Shown here piece after piece: positions 31,696 through 40,539 of a stretch of 55,332 bases of DNA (position 1 is its first letter; the number at the start of each line of letters is the position of its first letter). The DNA comes from Elusimicrobiota bacterium. Lineage in GTDB: Bacteria; Elusimicrobiota; Elusimicrobia; F11. Position numbers and translations under genes: made by a program. The notes below the pieces were generated by a model that did not search any database, was not told the DNA's origin, and saw only the letters and a program-made list of their open reading frames with translations. The stretch spans positions 9,929 through 65,260 of the forward strand of contig PLLH01000036.1 in the NCBI GenBank assembly GCA_003140895.1. Direction: 5' to 3'.

Positions 31696-32815
31696 ACAAC
31701 TGAAAAACTTTAAATTGAAGATTCCTTCCCTGAAATTCTTGAGGCCCAAAGATATCCTCGGAATTGATATGGGATCGACCTCCGTCAAGATTGTCCAAAT
31801 TTCCGGAAGAAAACTGGTTCGCTGGGCCTATAAAGAGCTGGATATCAAAGATGCGGCCCCTGAAGTGGCGGTGGGAGACAAAATGAACGCCACCACCCAA
31901 ATCATCAATGAGCTTTTACTGCAGCATCCCAAACGTCCGTCCACGGCCGCCATTTCTGTCAGCGGCAATTCCGTCATTGTCCGATACGTCAAACTCCCCA
32001 AACTAAGCCGTTCGGAACTTGAAAAAACCATCCAATTTGAAGCCGAACCGTATATTCCCTTCGCCATCCCGGAAGTCAACCTCAGCTTCCATATTTTGGG
32101 AGATATTGTTGAAGAAGGTCAGGCGAAGATGGAAACCGTTCTGGTGGCGGCCAAAAAAGAGCTGATTGGGCAGCGGCTGGGCGTCCTCTCCTCCGTGGGG
32201 CTGCGCCCGGTGGTTGTGGATGTTGATTCCTTCGCATTGGAAAACGCGTATGGCCTCATTCATCCGCCATCGGAAGAGCCGGAAACCGTCTTGCTCCTCA
32301 ATATAGGAGCGAACGTGACAACGATGATTATTATGGAGAACGGACTTTCTCGCGTTGTCCGCGATGTGTTTATCGCGGGGAACTCGATCAATAAATCTCT
32401 CCAGCGAATTTTTGACTGTTCCTACGAAGAAGCTGAAAATCTTAAAAAGAAGGGGCAGATTCTCGTGACGCCCGATGAAAAAGAAGCCACGCTCGCCCAA
32501 GATGATCAAGATGCCCTTCAAATCTCCAATACGATTGTTACGGTGGTCAAAGATTTGGTGGCCGAAATTCAGCGTTCACTCGACTTTTTCTTGTCTCAGC
32601 ATCCAGATCGCCAAATCAACCGGATTCTTCTCTGTGGCGGGTCCTCGCGCATCAATGGCATCGACCGGTATTTCTCTCAAGAACTCCGCATCAACGTTGA
32701 TGTATTTGATCCGTTCACCGGTCTCATCGGAGACGATGTGCCGCCAGCCGATTTAAGAGCTTCTTTTGCCATCGCCATGGGCCTTGCCACGCGATGCGAA
32801 GGAGACAGCCTGTGA
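31685..32815 (+). CDS. pilM: Type IV pilus assembly protein PilM
   Basis: PilM is an actin/FtsA-like cytoplasmic ATP-binding protein that docks on the PilN N terminus. The 376-aa protein shows the FtsA-fold phosphate loops (ILGIDMGSTSVKIVQISG and the later LLNIGANVTTMIIMENG), the FEAEPYIPF segment, and a C-terminal LLCGGSSRINGIDRYF motif. ATG 31685 has no Shine-Dalgarno and sits about ten bases after the T run of the leader hairpin. An earlier ATG at 31674 is out of frame and stops at once. The stop overlaps the pilN start. Confidence 0.93.
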   Translation: MNLEQLKNFKLKIPSLKFLRPKDILGIDMGSTSVKIVQISGRKLVRWAYKELDIKDAAPEVAVGDKMNATTQIINELLLQHPKRPSTAAISVSGNSVIVRYVKLPKLSRSELEKTIQFEAEPYIPFAIPEVNLSFHILGDIVEEGQAKMETVLVAAKKELIGQRLGVLSSVGLRPVVVDVDSFALENAYGLIHPPSEEPETVLLLNIGANVTTMIIMENGLSRVVRDVFIAGNSINKSLQRIFDCSYEEAENLKKKGQILVTPDEKEATLAQDDQDALQISNTIVTVVKDLVAEIQRSLDFFLSQHPDRQINRILLCGGSSRINGIDRYFSQELRINVDVFDPFTGLIGDDVPPADLRASFAIAMGLATRCEGDSL

Positions 32816-33393
32816 TTCGAATTAACCTCATTCCACCCGAGTATGAGGAGGCCCAAAGCAAGAAAGAGCTTCGCATTATGCTGGGCGTGGGTGGCGGAAT
32901 TATTATCACGGCGATGGTTCTTTTCCTCGTTATGAAGAAAAGCCAGTCTCGCAAGCTGAACAAAGATATCCAGGAAGCTCAAATCGAGCTGGATCGTTAT
33001 CAAACAATTGTGGCCCAAATCAATCAGATTAACACCGACAAACAACGGCTCACGGAACGCAGGGACGTCATCAAAAATCTCAACCGGAGCCGCCTCATTT
33101 ATCCGGTCCTTTTCGACGATTTGCTTCCTATCGTCCCCTCAGACATCTGGGTGACCAGCATGCTCTTCGACGACCAGGGCGGTGGTCGAATTAAAGTTTC
33201 AATGGACACTCGAGCGACAACGAATTTCGCCTTGGCCACATGGTTGACCAATCTACAGCAATCGGTTCACTTTTCGAGCGTTGATTTAGGTCCGATTTCA
33301 TACACAAAATCAGAACAAGGATCGACACTGAATTTCAAGATCACATGCGTTTACCAGCATTCAGGGCCATTTCCTCTCGTGGATACTAATTAG
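32812..33393 (+). CDS. pilN: Type IV pilus assembly protein PilN
   Basis: PilN is a bitopic inner-membrane protein that links PilM to PilO. The GTG at 32812 overlaps the pilM stop (GTGA) and has AAGGAG seven bases upstream. It gives the classic short N-terminal PilM-binding motif V/M-IRINLIPPEYEE. A single transmembrane helix (about residues 24-41), a coiled-coil stretch, and a PilN-like beta-alpha domain follow. An ATG at 32794 in frame would place extra arginines before the motif and cover the ribosome site, so it is not used. Length is 193 aa. Confidence 0.92.
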   Translation: MIRINLIPPEYEEAQSKKELRIMLGVGGGIIITAMVLFLVMKKSQSRKLNKDIQEAQIELDRYQTIVAQINQINTDKQRLTERRDVIKNLNRSRLIYPVLFDDLLPIVPSDIWVTSMLFDDQGGGRIKVSMDTRATTNFALATWLTNLQQSVHFSSVDLGPISYTKSEQGSTLNFKITCVYQHSGPFPLVDTN

Positions 33394-33419
33394 GAGAGCT
33401 GAAAACTAAAAAGGGAAAT

Positions 33420-33971
33420 ATGACCAAACAACAACAACAATTGATCATCGGTGTTCTTGTGGCGTTCTTGGGAATATTTGTCTATTGGAAATATTTTGTC
33501 ATCCCGACAATGGCGGACATTAAAACCAAACAGGCTCTGTATCAAGATCTCGTCGGGAAAGTGGAAACCGCCAAGCGCCAAGCGCAGCGACTGCCGGCTC
33601 TCCAGGCCGAACTGGAAAAATTACGGATCGATTTATTAGCGATGGAAAAACAGTTGCCGACGGACAAAGACATTCCGAGCATCATCCGCATCTTGACAAA
33701 GGAAGCGCAGGTGGAAAATATTGAATTCACATCGATGGCTCCCAAACCCCTTACAAATCAATCTTTTTTTCAAATTATCCCGTTTGACCTTCAATTCACG
33801 GGAACGTTGCATGGATTGGCGCGTTTCCTTGCCGCTCTCGGCCAACAAGACCGTATCTTCCAAGCGCAAAATCTTAAATTAAACCAAACGGGTGGGACGG
33901 CTGAAACTGGAATCATTAACCTTAATATCTCTTTATTAATCCAAACGTATGCCTATTCAGGGGCCAGATAA
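33420..33971 (+). CDS. pilO: Type IV pilus assembly protein PilO
   Basis: PilO is the periplasmic partner of PilN in the alignment subcomplex. The 183-aa protein has a short cytoplasmic tail of glutamines, one transmembrane helix (residues about 7-25, LIIGVLVAFLGIFVYWKYF), and a coiled coil rich in Lys, Gln and Leu (residues 40-80, with QLPTDKDIPSIIRILTKEA). A ferredoxin-like periplasmic domain completes it (FQIIPFDLQFTGTLHGLARFL is the typical PilO core). It lies in the standard MNOPQ order, with pilP one base after its stop. Confidence 0.9.
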   Translation: MTKQQQQLIIGVLVAFLGIFVYWKYFVIPTMADIKTKQALYQDLVGKVETAKRQAQRLPALQAELEKLRIDLLAMEKQLPTDKDIPSIIRILTKEAQVENIEFTSMAPKPLTNQSFFQIIPFDLQFTGTLHGLARFLAALGQQDRIFQAQNLKLNQTGGTAETGIINLNISLLIQTYAYSGAR

Positions 33972-33972
33972 C

Positions 33973-34461
33973 ATGAAACGCTATTGGCCTTTCCTCATTA
34001 TTATTATCTTGGTTGGCACAAGTGGACTCTTCTCATGCAAGAAAAATCAGAACAGCATGCCGTCTGATGCGACGCCGGTTCAGAAAGTGACGAGTTCCCT
34101 GCCGGCCCCGACGCCGACACCGGAAAAGGAAAAGCAAATTTATGCGTACTCTGGGGATCAATACAGAGATCCCTTTATGCCCGCTGGCGCTTCGAGTTCT
34201 TATCAATCGGATACGGTATTTGATGCCGGCCGCGCCATCGTCAAAGGAATTATTTTCGGTCCTGAGCTCAAGACGGCAACGCTTATCCTGGGGACCGGCG
34301 GTAGTTACTTTGTTAAATCAGGACGCATATTCGACGTCATGGGAAAAACAATCGAAGGATTTTCAGCGAAAGTCTTTGCAGACAAGGTTGTCATCCAAGG
34401 CGAATCTGACAACGTATATGAATTGAAAATTAAGAACCCCGATGAGGAGGCCAAAAAATGA
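33973..34461 (+). CDS. pilP: Type IV pilus assembly lipoprotein PilP
   Basis: PilP is an inner-membrane lipoprotein that bridges PilNO to the PilQ secretin. From ATG 33973 the protein is 162 aa, with a lipoprotein signal peptide ending in the lipobox LFSC (Cys22), then a proline-rich disordered linker (PAPTPTPEKEK). The YRDPFMPAG motif typical of PilP comes next, followed by the small HR-type beta domain. An in-frame ATG at 33949 lies inside pilO and would spoil the signal peptide. The stop overlaps the pilQ ATG by ATGA. Confidence 0.9.
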   Translation: MKRYWPFLIIIILVGTSGLFSCKKNQNSMPSDATPVQKVTSSLPAPTPTPEKEKQIYAYSGDQYRDPFMPAGASSSYQSDTVFDAGRAIVKGIIFGPELKTATLILGTGGSYFVKSGRIFDVMGKTIEGFSAKVFADKVVIQGESDNVYELKIKNPDEEAKK

Positions 34462-36215
34462 TGAAAATTTTCTTAAGACGATTCTTAGCCATTCTTACTT
34501 TCTTTCAACTCACGGTGGCGCCGGCCATTGCCGAAACGCCCGCGATGGACGAAAGTACGATCCCCAAATTACTTGACGTTCGGGCCGACGGTGAAGATAT
34601 CGTATTGGAACTATCGCAATTAATGCCCTATAAAACATCAACACTCACATCTCCTTGGCGGCTGATTGTGGAGATCCCGGGCACCCTGTACAAAACCGGA
34701 TTTAACAAGAAGGCTCTTAGCACGTCGTTGGTCCGGCGAGTGAGGGGGTATCAATTTAAAGAAAACCCGCTTATTTCTCGGGTCGTTATCGATCTCGCGG
34801 CGCCGGTTGATTACAAATCGAGCGATTCGGGCAATAACATCGTCATATCGATGAAGAAAAATGACGTCTTGGCCGCCGCGGAACCCGAGAAAAAAGAAAC
34901 CCCGGCGGCTTCGCCGAAAGAAAAGACCTCATCTTCCAATGCCAGTTCAAAGCGGCGGGATTTGCTGAATTCCCTTCCGAAAGAAGTCGTGACGTTGGAT
35001 TTCGAAGGGGCGGATATTAAAGATGTCATTCGCCTTATGGCGGAAACAAGCAACATCAATATTATTTATGGGCCCGAGGTGGCCGGCAACATCACCATCC
35101 ACTTGAAACGTGTTCCGTTCGATGAAGCCTTCGGCACCATTATGAACTTAAGAGGGCTCGTCGCGACTCAGCTGGGAACCAATATTCTTCGTGTGACGAC
35201 ACCCGACGTCCTCCAGAAAGAACAGGCGAAAGCGGTTGTGTTTACGAAAACGATTCCTGTTAACTATCTCAAAGCTCAGGAAATGCAAAAACACATCCAG
35301 GCCGTCATGTCATCCGCGGGGCGAAAAGGAAATATCACCGTCGTGAATGAAACCAATAGCCTGGTTGTCACCGACTCCCAAGAAGGCATCGCTCAAGCGG
35401 AACGGTTGATCGCCCAAATGGATAAGAAACCCGCGCAGGTGATGATCGAAGCGAGAATCGTTGAAATCAATTTGGATAACGGCCTTGATGTCGGCGTTCA
35501 ATGGGAATATTTCAACGCCAGTCAATCCGGCAGCAAAACCTCTTTTACGGGGTTAAACAAAGCGTCGGACGCCCGGATTACAATGGCGGACGCCGTCACC
35601 GGTAAAGATGTCGGGGCGGTCACACCGGTCAATGGCGGTACGGGTATTAGTTTAGCGGGGCCCACGGCCGCTGGAATCACGTTTGGATTCCTCGATGCGA
35701 AATCGATCTTTTCAGCAACCCTCTCCGCTTTGGTGAGTCAATCAAAAGCCAAAATTCTCTCGGCGCCCAAAGTCGTCACCATCAATGGGCAGGAAGCGAA
35801 AATCCAAGCCACTCAAGATATCCCATTTAAAACGGCCACCGTGTCAGCGTCCGGCGCCGTCGCTGATTCCTTCACGACCGTAAGCGCTGGTATCATTCTC
35901 ACTGTCACCCCCATCATCAACGCGGAAGACCGCATCACCTTAAAAATCACGCCGGAGTCCAGCTTCCCGACGTCCGACACCACCGCCGCCGGTCCGATTA
36001 TTCGGACACGAAAAGCCGAAACGACGGTTATTGTCAAAGATGGGGAAACCTTGGTCATTGGCGGTCTCATCGACGACCAGGAAACAAAAGCGGTATCAAA
36101 GGTTCCCTTGCTCGGAGACATTCCCATCATTGGCCTCTTTTTCCGTTCGAACAAAGACCGGAAAGTTCGCAGCGAGCTATTGGTCTTCGTTACGCCTCGG
36201 ATCATTCGCGATTAA
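34458..36215 (+). CDS. pilQ: Type IV pilus secretin PilQ
   Basis: PilQ forms the outer-membrane channel for the pilus. The 585-aa protein has a signal peptide (FLRRFLAILTFFQLTVAPAIA) and one AMIN domain (about residues 35-130) that would bind peptidoglycan. A short Lys/Glu/Ser linker, a secretin/TonB short N domain (VTLDFEGADIKDVIRLMAETS), an N1-type domain (IPVNYLKAQEMQKHIQ) and the C-terminal secretin barrel (SAPKVVTINGQEAKIQ, GGLIDDQETKAVSKVPLLGDIPIIG) follow. It has only one AMIN copy, while many PilQ proteins have two or more. It is the last gene of pilMNOPQ. Confidence 0.95.
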   Translation: MMKIFLRRFLAILTFFQLTVAPAIAETPAMDESTIPKLLDVRADGEDIVLELSQLMPYKTSTLTSPWRLIVEIPGTLYKTGFNKKALSTSLVRRVRGYQFKENPLISRVVIDLAAPVDYKSSDSGNNIVISMKKNDVLAAAEPEKKETPAASPKEKTSSSNASSKRRDLLNSLPKEVVTLDFEGADIKDVIRLMAETSNINIIYGPEVAGNITIHLKRVPFDEAFGTIMNLRGLVATQLGTNILRVTTPDVLQKEQAKAVVFTKTIPVNYLKAQEMQKHIQAVMSSAGRKGNITVVNETNSLVVTDSQEGIAQAERLIAQMDKKPAQVMIEARIVEINLDNGLDVGVQWEYFNASQSGSKTSFTGLNKASDARITMADAVTGKDVGAVTPVNGGTGISLAGPTAAGITFGFLDAKSIFSATLSALVSQSKAKILSAPKVVTINGQEAKIQATQDIPFKTATVSASGAVADSFTTVSAGIILTVTPIINAEDRITLKITPESSFPTSDTTAAGPIIRTRKAETTVIVKDGETLVIGGLIDDQETKAVSKVPLLGDIPIIGLFFRSNKDRKVRSELLVFVTPRIIRD

Positions 36216-36241
36216 GAGCTGAGTTTTCTTTAACCGCCTTT

Positions 36242-36250
36242 TGTTATAAT
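36242..36250 (+). promoter_or_regulatory. Extended -10 promoter, apparently leaderless, for the GT2 gene
   Basis: TGTTATAAT at 36242-36250 is identical to the bamA element. The expected start of transcription (about 36257) is the base before ATG 36258, and no Shine-Dalgarno is present. No good -35 was found. Confidence 0.6.
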
Positions 36251-36257
36251 CCGATCC

Positions 36258-37205
36258 ATGCCACCCCATCAAAACTTGGCGTTTTCTATTGTGATCCCCG
36301 TCTTTAATGAGAAGGGAAACATTAAAACGCTCATCAATCAAATCGTTCAATCGTGCGGCCAGGCGTCTTATGAAATCATCGTCGTTGACGACGGCTCTTC
36401 CGACGGGACAAAAGAAGAAATCGCTGAATCGGCTCTCCAACACAAAGAAGTTCGATGCTTGTCGCTAAAGCGAAATTTTGGCCAAACAGCCGCCTTGGCG
36501 GCGGGAATCGATAACGCCAAAGGGGATGTCATTGTCCCGATGGACGGGGATGGCCAAAACGATCCGAATGACATCCCTCGCCTTCTGGCCAAATTAAATG
36601 AGGGGTTCGACGTTGTTTCGGGATGGAGAAAAAATCGAAAAGATGGTTTTTTTCTTAGACGGTTTCCTTCGCATCTGGCCAACGCCCTTATTTCAACGGT
36701 CACCGGCGTTCACCTGCACGATTATGGTTGCACTCTAAAAGCCTATCGCCGAACCATTATCACCAACATTCAAATTTCAGGCGAAATGCACCGGTTTCTC
36801 CCCGCGTGGTGCGTCTGGCAGGGGGGGAAAGTGGCCGAAATGGTGGTCAATCATCATCCGCGGCGCATCGGGCAGTCCAAGTATGGCCTAATGAGAATTT
36901 TCAAAGTGATCATCGATTTAATCACCCTCAAATTCTTCAGCGGCTATCTCTCGAAACCAAATTATGTTTTCTCCGGTATAGGCCTCGTCTTGTTTCTCTT
37001 AGGGATTCTGTCGGCGGGAATCGCCATCTTCGATAAATTCGGCCCGGATCGATTCCCCAAATTCCGGACGCCTCTCCTCCTCTTATCCATTTTTTGCGGG
37101 ATGGTGGCCGTCTTTCTTATGCTGATGGGGCTTTTGGCGGAACTCCTGGTCCGTCTTTACTTCCAGGTTCGCAATCAAAAACCATACCGGCTCGCCGATG
37201 AATAA
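36258..37205 (+). CDS. GT2 family glycosyltransferase (ArnC/dolichol-phosphate mannosyltransferase-like)
   Basis: The 315-aa protein has a cytoplasmic GT-A domain (residues 1-230) opening with FSIVIPVFNEKGNI, and VVDDGSSDGT, LKRNFGQTAALAAGID and MDGDGQNDP, the DXD-type metal site of this family. Two C-terminal membrane helices follow (about 236-260 and 272-300). Such enzymes usually load a sugar onto undecaprenyl phosphate at the inner membrane for later use by GT-C transferases. Its target sugar cannot be read. The stop overlaps the next gene by eight bases, starting a five-gene glycan cluster. Confidence 0.9.
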   Translation: MPPHQNLAFSIVIPVFNEKGNIKTLINQIVQSCGQASYEIIVVDDGSSDGTKEEIAESALQHKEVRCLSLKRNFGQTAALAAGIDNAKGDVIVPMDGDGQNDPNDIPRLLAKLNEGFDVVSGWRKNRKDGFFLRRFPSHLANALISTVTGVHLHDYGCTLKAYRRTIITNIQISGEMHRFLPAWCVWQGGKVAEMVVNHHPRRIGQSKYGLMRIFKVIIDLITLKFFSGYLSKPNYVFSGIGLVLFLLGILSAGIAIFDKFGPDRFPKFRTPLLLLSIFCGMVAVFLMLMGLLAELLVRLYFQVRNQKPYRLADE

Positions 37206-38166
37206 GTTCATCAAAATTTCCCTTGGACTCCTCATTAGTCTCTTCTTTCTCTTTATTACTTTTCGTTCATTCCAATTCCATTCCCTCTATGAAACCGTCC
37301 AGCATGTCCAGTACAAATGGATCCTGCCGGGCCTCGGGATTTACTTTGTCGCCTATATCCTAAGGTCGCTCAGGTGGAGTCTGTTATTGTCGCCGCTGGA
37401 ATTCGTCCATCCGGTTCTGCTCCTTCCTATCATTTTCTTTGGTTTCTTCTTGAACACGATCCTGCCTGCCCGAGCGGGTGAATTTGCCCGGGCCGTCACC
37501 TTAAGCAAAAACTCAAACATCCCCGCCAGTTCCTGCTTGGGATCGATCGCCATCGAACGACTCACGGACTTGATCGGTCTTTTAACGCTCATTCTATTAT
37601 CATCGCATCTGTTTCCCGCCGGACGCCTCTCTCCATGGAAAACCATAACAGCGGTTGCGATCGGCTTTTCTATCGTTGGGTTTCTCTTGTTCCTCTTTCA
37701 GAAAAAGGGGGAAGAGCTTGAGAAAAAATATACGGGGCTTCTTGCAAAACTGATTCAACTCTGCCGGAAATTGACCCGAGGCTTCACGGCCCTCAAGTCG
37801 CCGGTGAAAATGGCTACCGTCGCAATGATTTCCATCCTTCTCTGGCTCACCGAAACGTCTGCTTTAATGATCATCTCAAACGCCTTTCAGTTGAATCTGA
37901 CGTTCCTTCAATCCGCGGCCGTCATCATCGGATTGGCTGTGGGAGTGATGATCCCGGCGGCCCCCGGGTATGTGGGGACCTTTGAGTTCTTCGGACAGCA
38001 AATCCTCGTGATGTTGGGATTCCCTCCCGACTCCTCCCTGGCGTTCATCGTTGTTTTCCACTTTTTCCAAATGATTTTCATCACCATCGCCGGACTCTTA
38101 AGCTTTTTGGCGCTCAGCCTGGCGAACCGCGATAAAACTCTCGTCCCTGAACCTCAAACCACATGA
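37198..38166 (+). CDS. Flippase-like/lysylphosphatidylglycerol-synthase-TM-domain membrane protein (UPF0104)
   Basis: The 322-aa polytopic protein (about eight membrane segments) belongs to the UPF0104/LPG_synthase_TM family. It has the marker segments YILRSLRWSLLLSP, NTILPARAGEFARA, SSCLGSIAIERLTDL and AAPGYVGTFEFFGQQILVMLG. Family members include the membrane half of MprF and AglD-linked proteins, and they are thought to flip lipids. No catalytic lysyl-transferase domain is attached. It overlaps the GT2 gene upstream by eight bases and the WecA-like gene by four, so a role in moving a lipid-linked sugar is plausible but inferred. Confidence 0.82.
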   Translation: MNKFIKISLGLLISLFFLFITFRSFQFHSLYETVQHVQYKWILPGLGIYFVAYILRSLRWSLLLSPLEFVHPVLLLPIIFFGFFLNTILPARAGEFARAVTLSKNSNIPASSCLGSIAIERLTDLIGLLTLILLSSHLFPAGRLSPWKTITAVAIGFSIVGFLLFLFQKKGEELEKKYTGLLAKLIQLCRKLTRGFTALKSPVKMATVAMISILLWLTETSALMIISNAFQLNLTFLQSAAVIIGLAVGVMIPAAPGYVGTFEFFGQQILVMLGFPPDSSLAFIVVFHFFQMIFITIAGLLSFLALSLANRDKTLVPEPQTT

Positions 38167-39197
38167 TTGAAACCCACGGCCTCCTCTATATTTTTGCCTT
38201 CTCAGCGGCTCTCATATTGAGTCTGATCTTAACGCCCGCCGCCCGCGCCGCCGCCGTCCTCCTCAATATCATCGACCATCCATCAAACGCCGTTAAGACT
38301 CATCGGGAACCGGTCCCGTACTTGGGTGGAGTGGCCATCTTTCTGGCGTTCAGCCTCTCGCTCTTGATGATCCGCGCGCTGACATCCTTCCCCACCGGAA
38401 CCTTGCGTGCCCTTCGAGGACTTCTCACCGGGGGTTTCTTTATTTTTTCCGTCGGTCTCATCGACGATATCAAGCACCATGGACTTCACTACAAGACGAA
38501 GTTTTTCTTCCAAATCTCGGGAGCGCTCATGGTCATGCTCTTTGGGATTCAAATTAAATTCATTCAACCCACGTGGTTTGCCATGGGGCTGACCATTCTG
38601 TGGATCGTGGGGATCACCAACGCGTTTAATTTGTCGGACATTATGGACGGCCTGGCCTCTGGAATCGCCTTTGTCGCCTCCTTGGCGTTCCTCTTTATTT
38701 CGCTCCCAACGGAAGAGATTTACGTCAACTTTGCCGCGGCGGCGTTGGCCGGAGCCGCGCTGGGGTTCATTCCTTTCAATCTCTCTAAAAACCTTAAAAT
38801 TTTCATGGGAGACGCCGGAAGCTTGTTCCTTGGGTTTATCGCATCGTCACTGGCCCTGGGCACCTCCTATACCGGAAAAACAGAAATTGGCGTTTTTGCG
38901 CCGATCCTTATCCTCGCATTGCCTATTTTCGACACGTTTCTTGTGTTCTATCTGAGAGCCCGCCGAGGGTCATCGCCCTTTCTCGGATCAAAAGACCATT
39001 ATCCGCTCCGCCTTGAAGCCCTGGGCTGGAATCGAAAATGGATTCTTGTGTTTGCTATCGCCTTATCGGCTCTTTTTTCTTTCGGCGCTTACCTTTGCAC
39101 GCGGGTGCCCATCGGGTCCGCTCTCGGCATCTATGCGTTGTTCCTTGTCCTTCTCGGGCTCTTCACTTCCTATCTTCTCCGGGCCAAAATTCAGTGA
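38163..39197 (+). CDS. WecA-type undecaprenyl-phosphate GlcNAc-1-phosphate transferase
   Basis: The 344-aa polytopic protein of the MraY/WecA superfamily transfers a HexNAc-1-phosphate to undecaprenyl phosphate, starting a glycan chain on the cytoplasmic face. Motifs are KTHREPVPYLGGVAIF, the Asp-Asp of GLIDDIKHH, NAFNLSDIMDGLASG, and FMGDAGSLFLGFI. MraY is unlikely, because the local genes are not for peptidoglycan and the loop after the last motif ends in a short WecA-like arginine cluster (YLRARRGSSPFLGSKDH). It overlaps both neighbours (ATGA, then GTGA). Confidence 0.9.
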   Translation: MIETHGLLYIFAFSAALILSLILTPAARAAAVLLNIIDHPSNAVKTHREPVPYLGGVAIFLAFSLSLLMIRALTSFPTGTLRALRGLLTGGFFIFSVGLIDDIKHHGLHYKTKFFFQISGALMVMLFGIQIKFIQPTWFAMGLTILWIVGITNAFNLSDIMDGLASGIAFVASLAFLFISLPTEEIYVNFAAAALAGAALGFIPFNLSKNLKIFMGDAGSLFLGFIASSLALGTSYTGKTEIGVFAPILILALPIFDTFLVFYLRARRGSSPFLGSKDHYPLRLEALGWNRKWILVFAIALSALFSFGAYLCTRVPIGSALGIYALFLVLLGLFTSYLLRAKIQ

Positions 39198-40519
39198 CGT
39201 TGAAAAAAAAGGAAACAACCTCCACTCTCATTTTGGGTGCCGGGTTGGCAGGCCTTTCCACCGCCTTTCATCTTAAACGCCATCCTTATCTCGTCGTAGA
39301 ACGAGAACAGCGCGTCGGAGGAACCGCCCGTTCCTTTGCCATCGATGGCTTTACCTTCGACATCACCGGCCACCTTCTCCATCTGCACAATCCGTACACA
39401 ACGAATCTCATCACCGCTCTCCTCGGGCGCAATGTCGTTTCCTGCGTTCGAAACGCTTGGATTTATTCCCATAACGCGTATACGCGCTATCCGTTCCAAG
39501 CGTATACGCGAGGACTGCCGGACGCGGTGGTCGATGACTGTGTCCTTGGCTTTTTCGATGCTTACCTGAAGAACAAAAAAAGAAAGCGGCCCGTTGACTT
39601 AAACCAGTCGTTTTCCGATTGGTGTCTGGGCACATTCGGAGCGGGCATCTCCCGGCATTTTATGTTCCCGTACAATGAAAAATTGTTCCAAACGCCGGCG
39701 AACACGATGACAGCGGATTGGTGCGGCCCGTTTGTTCCGATGCCGAAATTGGAAGACGTGGTGGAAGGCGCCCTGGGAAACCAGAACCGTCCCTTTGGAT
39801 ACAACACCACGTTTCTCTATCCGCAGAGAGGGGGAATTCAAGTTCTCTCGGATGGCTTGGCCAAAAACCTGAAAAATATCGCGACGGGGGAAAGCGTAAC
39901 GAGAATAGACTGGAAGAAGAAAAGGGCCACATTGGCGGGAGGCAAGCAAATCACCTACCGGCATCTGGTCAACACCATTCCCTTACCGGATCTCCTGCAA
40001 GCGATGAGCCCGTTGCCAAAAGCCATCGAGGAAGCCCGGCGCGAACTTAAATTCGCCAGCATTCTCTGCGTCAACATGGGCGTCCAGAGATCCGACGTTT
40101 CAAGCCGCTCCTGGATTTACTTTCCGGAAAAACGGTTCCCTTTCTACCGTGTGGGGTTCACGACGAACTTTACTCCCACGGCCGCTCCCCGCGGGCACAG
40201 TTCCCTGTATATTGAAGTGCCGATGGACTCCGTGAGCGGGAAATCGAAAGGGGAAATCATCGCGTCCATCCAGGAACGGCTGATTGAAAGCCGCATCCTT
40301 AAAACGTCGGACAAAATCTCGATTGTTCAATTCCTTCCGGTTCGTCACGCCTACGTTATCTATAATAAGGAACGGACAAAGGCGCTATCCACCCTATTTC
40401 CGTTCCTCGCAAAGCAGGGAATCGCTTCCATTGGTCGCTACGGCGCCTGGAAATATTCCTTCATGGAAGAGGCCATTTTGGATGGTAAAGCGGCGGCCGA
40501 AAAAATAGCTAAACAATAA
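39194..40519 (+). CDS. FAD-dependent UDP-galactopyranose-mutase-like / protoporphyrinogen-oxidase-like protein
   Basis: The 441-aa flavoprotein begins with a dinucleotide-binding motif (LILGAGLAGLSTAFHL) and VVEREQRVGGTARSF. The GFTFDITGHLLHLH segment and the NEKLFQTPANTMTADW and FLYPQRGGIQVLSDGL motifs are characteristic of the UDP-galactopyranose mutase/PPOX-like clade in glycan loci. The GTG at 39194 overlaps the previous stop (GTGA) and is preferred. The open frame extends 156 bases into the upstream gene, but that part reads as shadow sequence. The substrate is not evident; mutase activity is one option, other sugar oxidoreductions another. Confidence 0.8.
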   Translation: MTLKKKETTSTLILGAGLAGLSTAFHLKRHPYLVVEREQRVGGTARSFAIDGFTFDITGHLLHLHNPYTTNLITALLGRNVVSCVRNAWIYSHNAYTRYPFQAYTRGLPDAVVDDCVLGFFDAYLKNKKRKRPVDLNQSFSDWCLGTFGAGISRHFMFPYNEKLFQTPANTMTADWCGPFVPMPKLEDVVEGALGNQNRPFGYNTTFLYPQRGGIQVLSDGLAKNLKNIATGESVTRIDWKKKRATLAGGKQITYRHLVNTIPLPDLLQAMSPLPKAIEEARRELKFASILCVNMGVQRSDVSSRSWIYFPEKRFPFYRVGFTTNFTPTAAPRGHSSLYIEVPMDSVSGKSKGEIIASIQERLIESRILKTSDKISIVQFLPVRHAYVIYNKERTKALSTLFPFLAKQGIASIGRYGAWKYSFMEEAILDGKAAAEKIAKQ

Positions 40520-40539
40520 CGGAACCACTGAGAGAAATC

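Noticed and set aside
39038-39193. N-terminal extension of the UDP-galactopyranose-mutase-like protein
   Set aside because: The stretch lies wholly within the WecA-like gene and reads as Arg/Ser/Cys-rich shadow sequence. The flavin-binding motif begins after the GTG at 39194.
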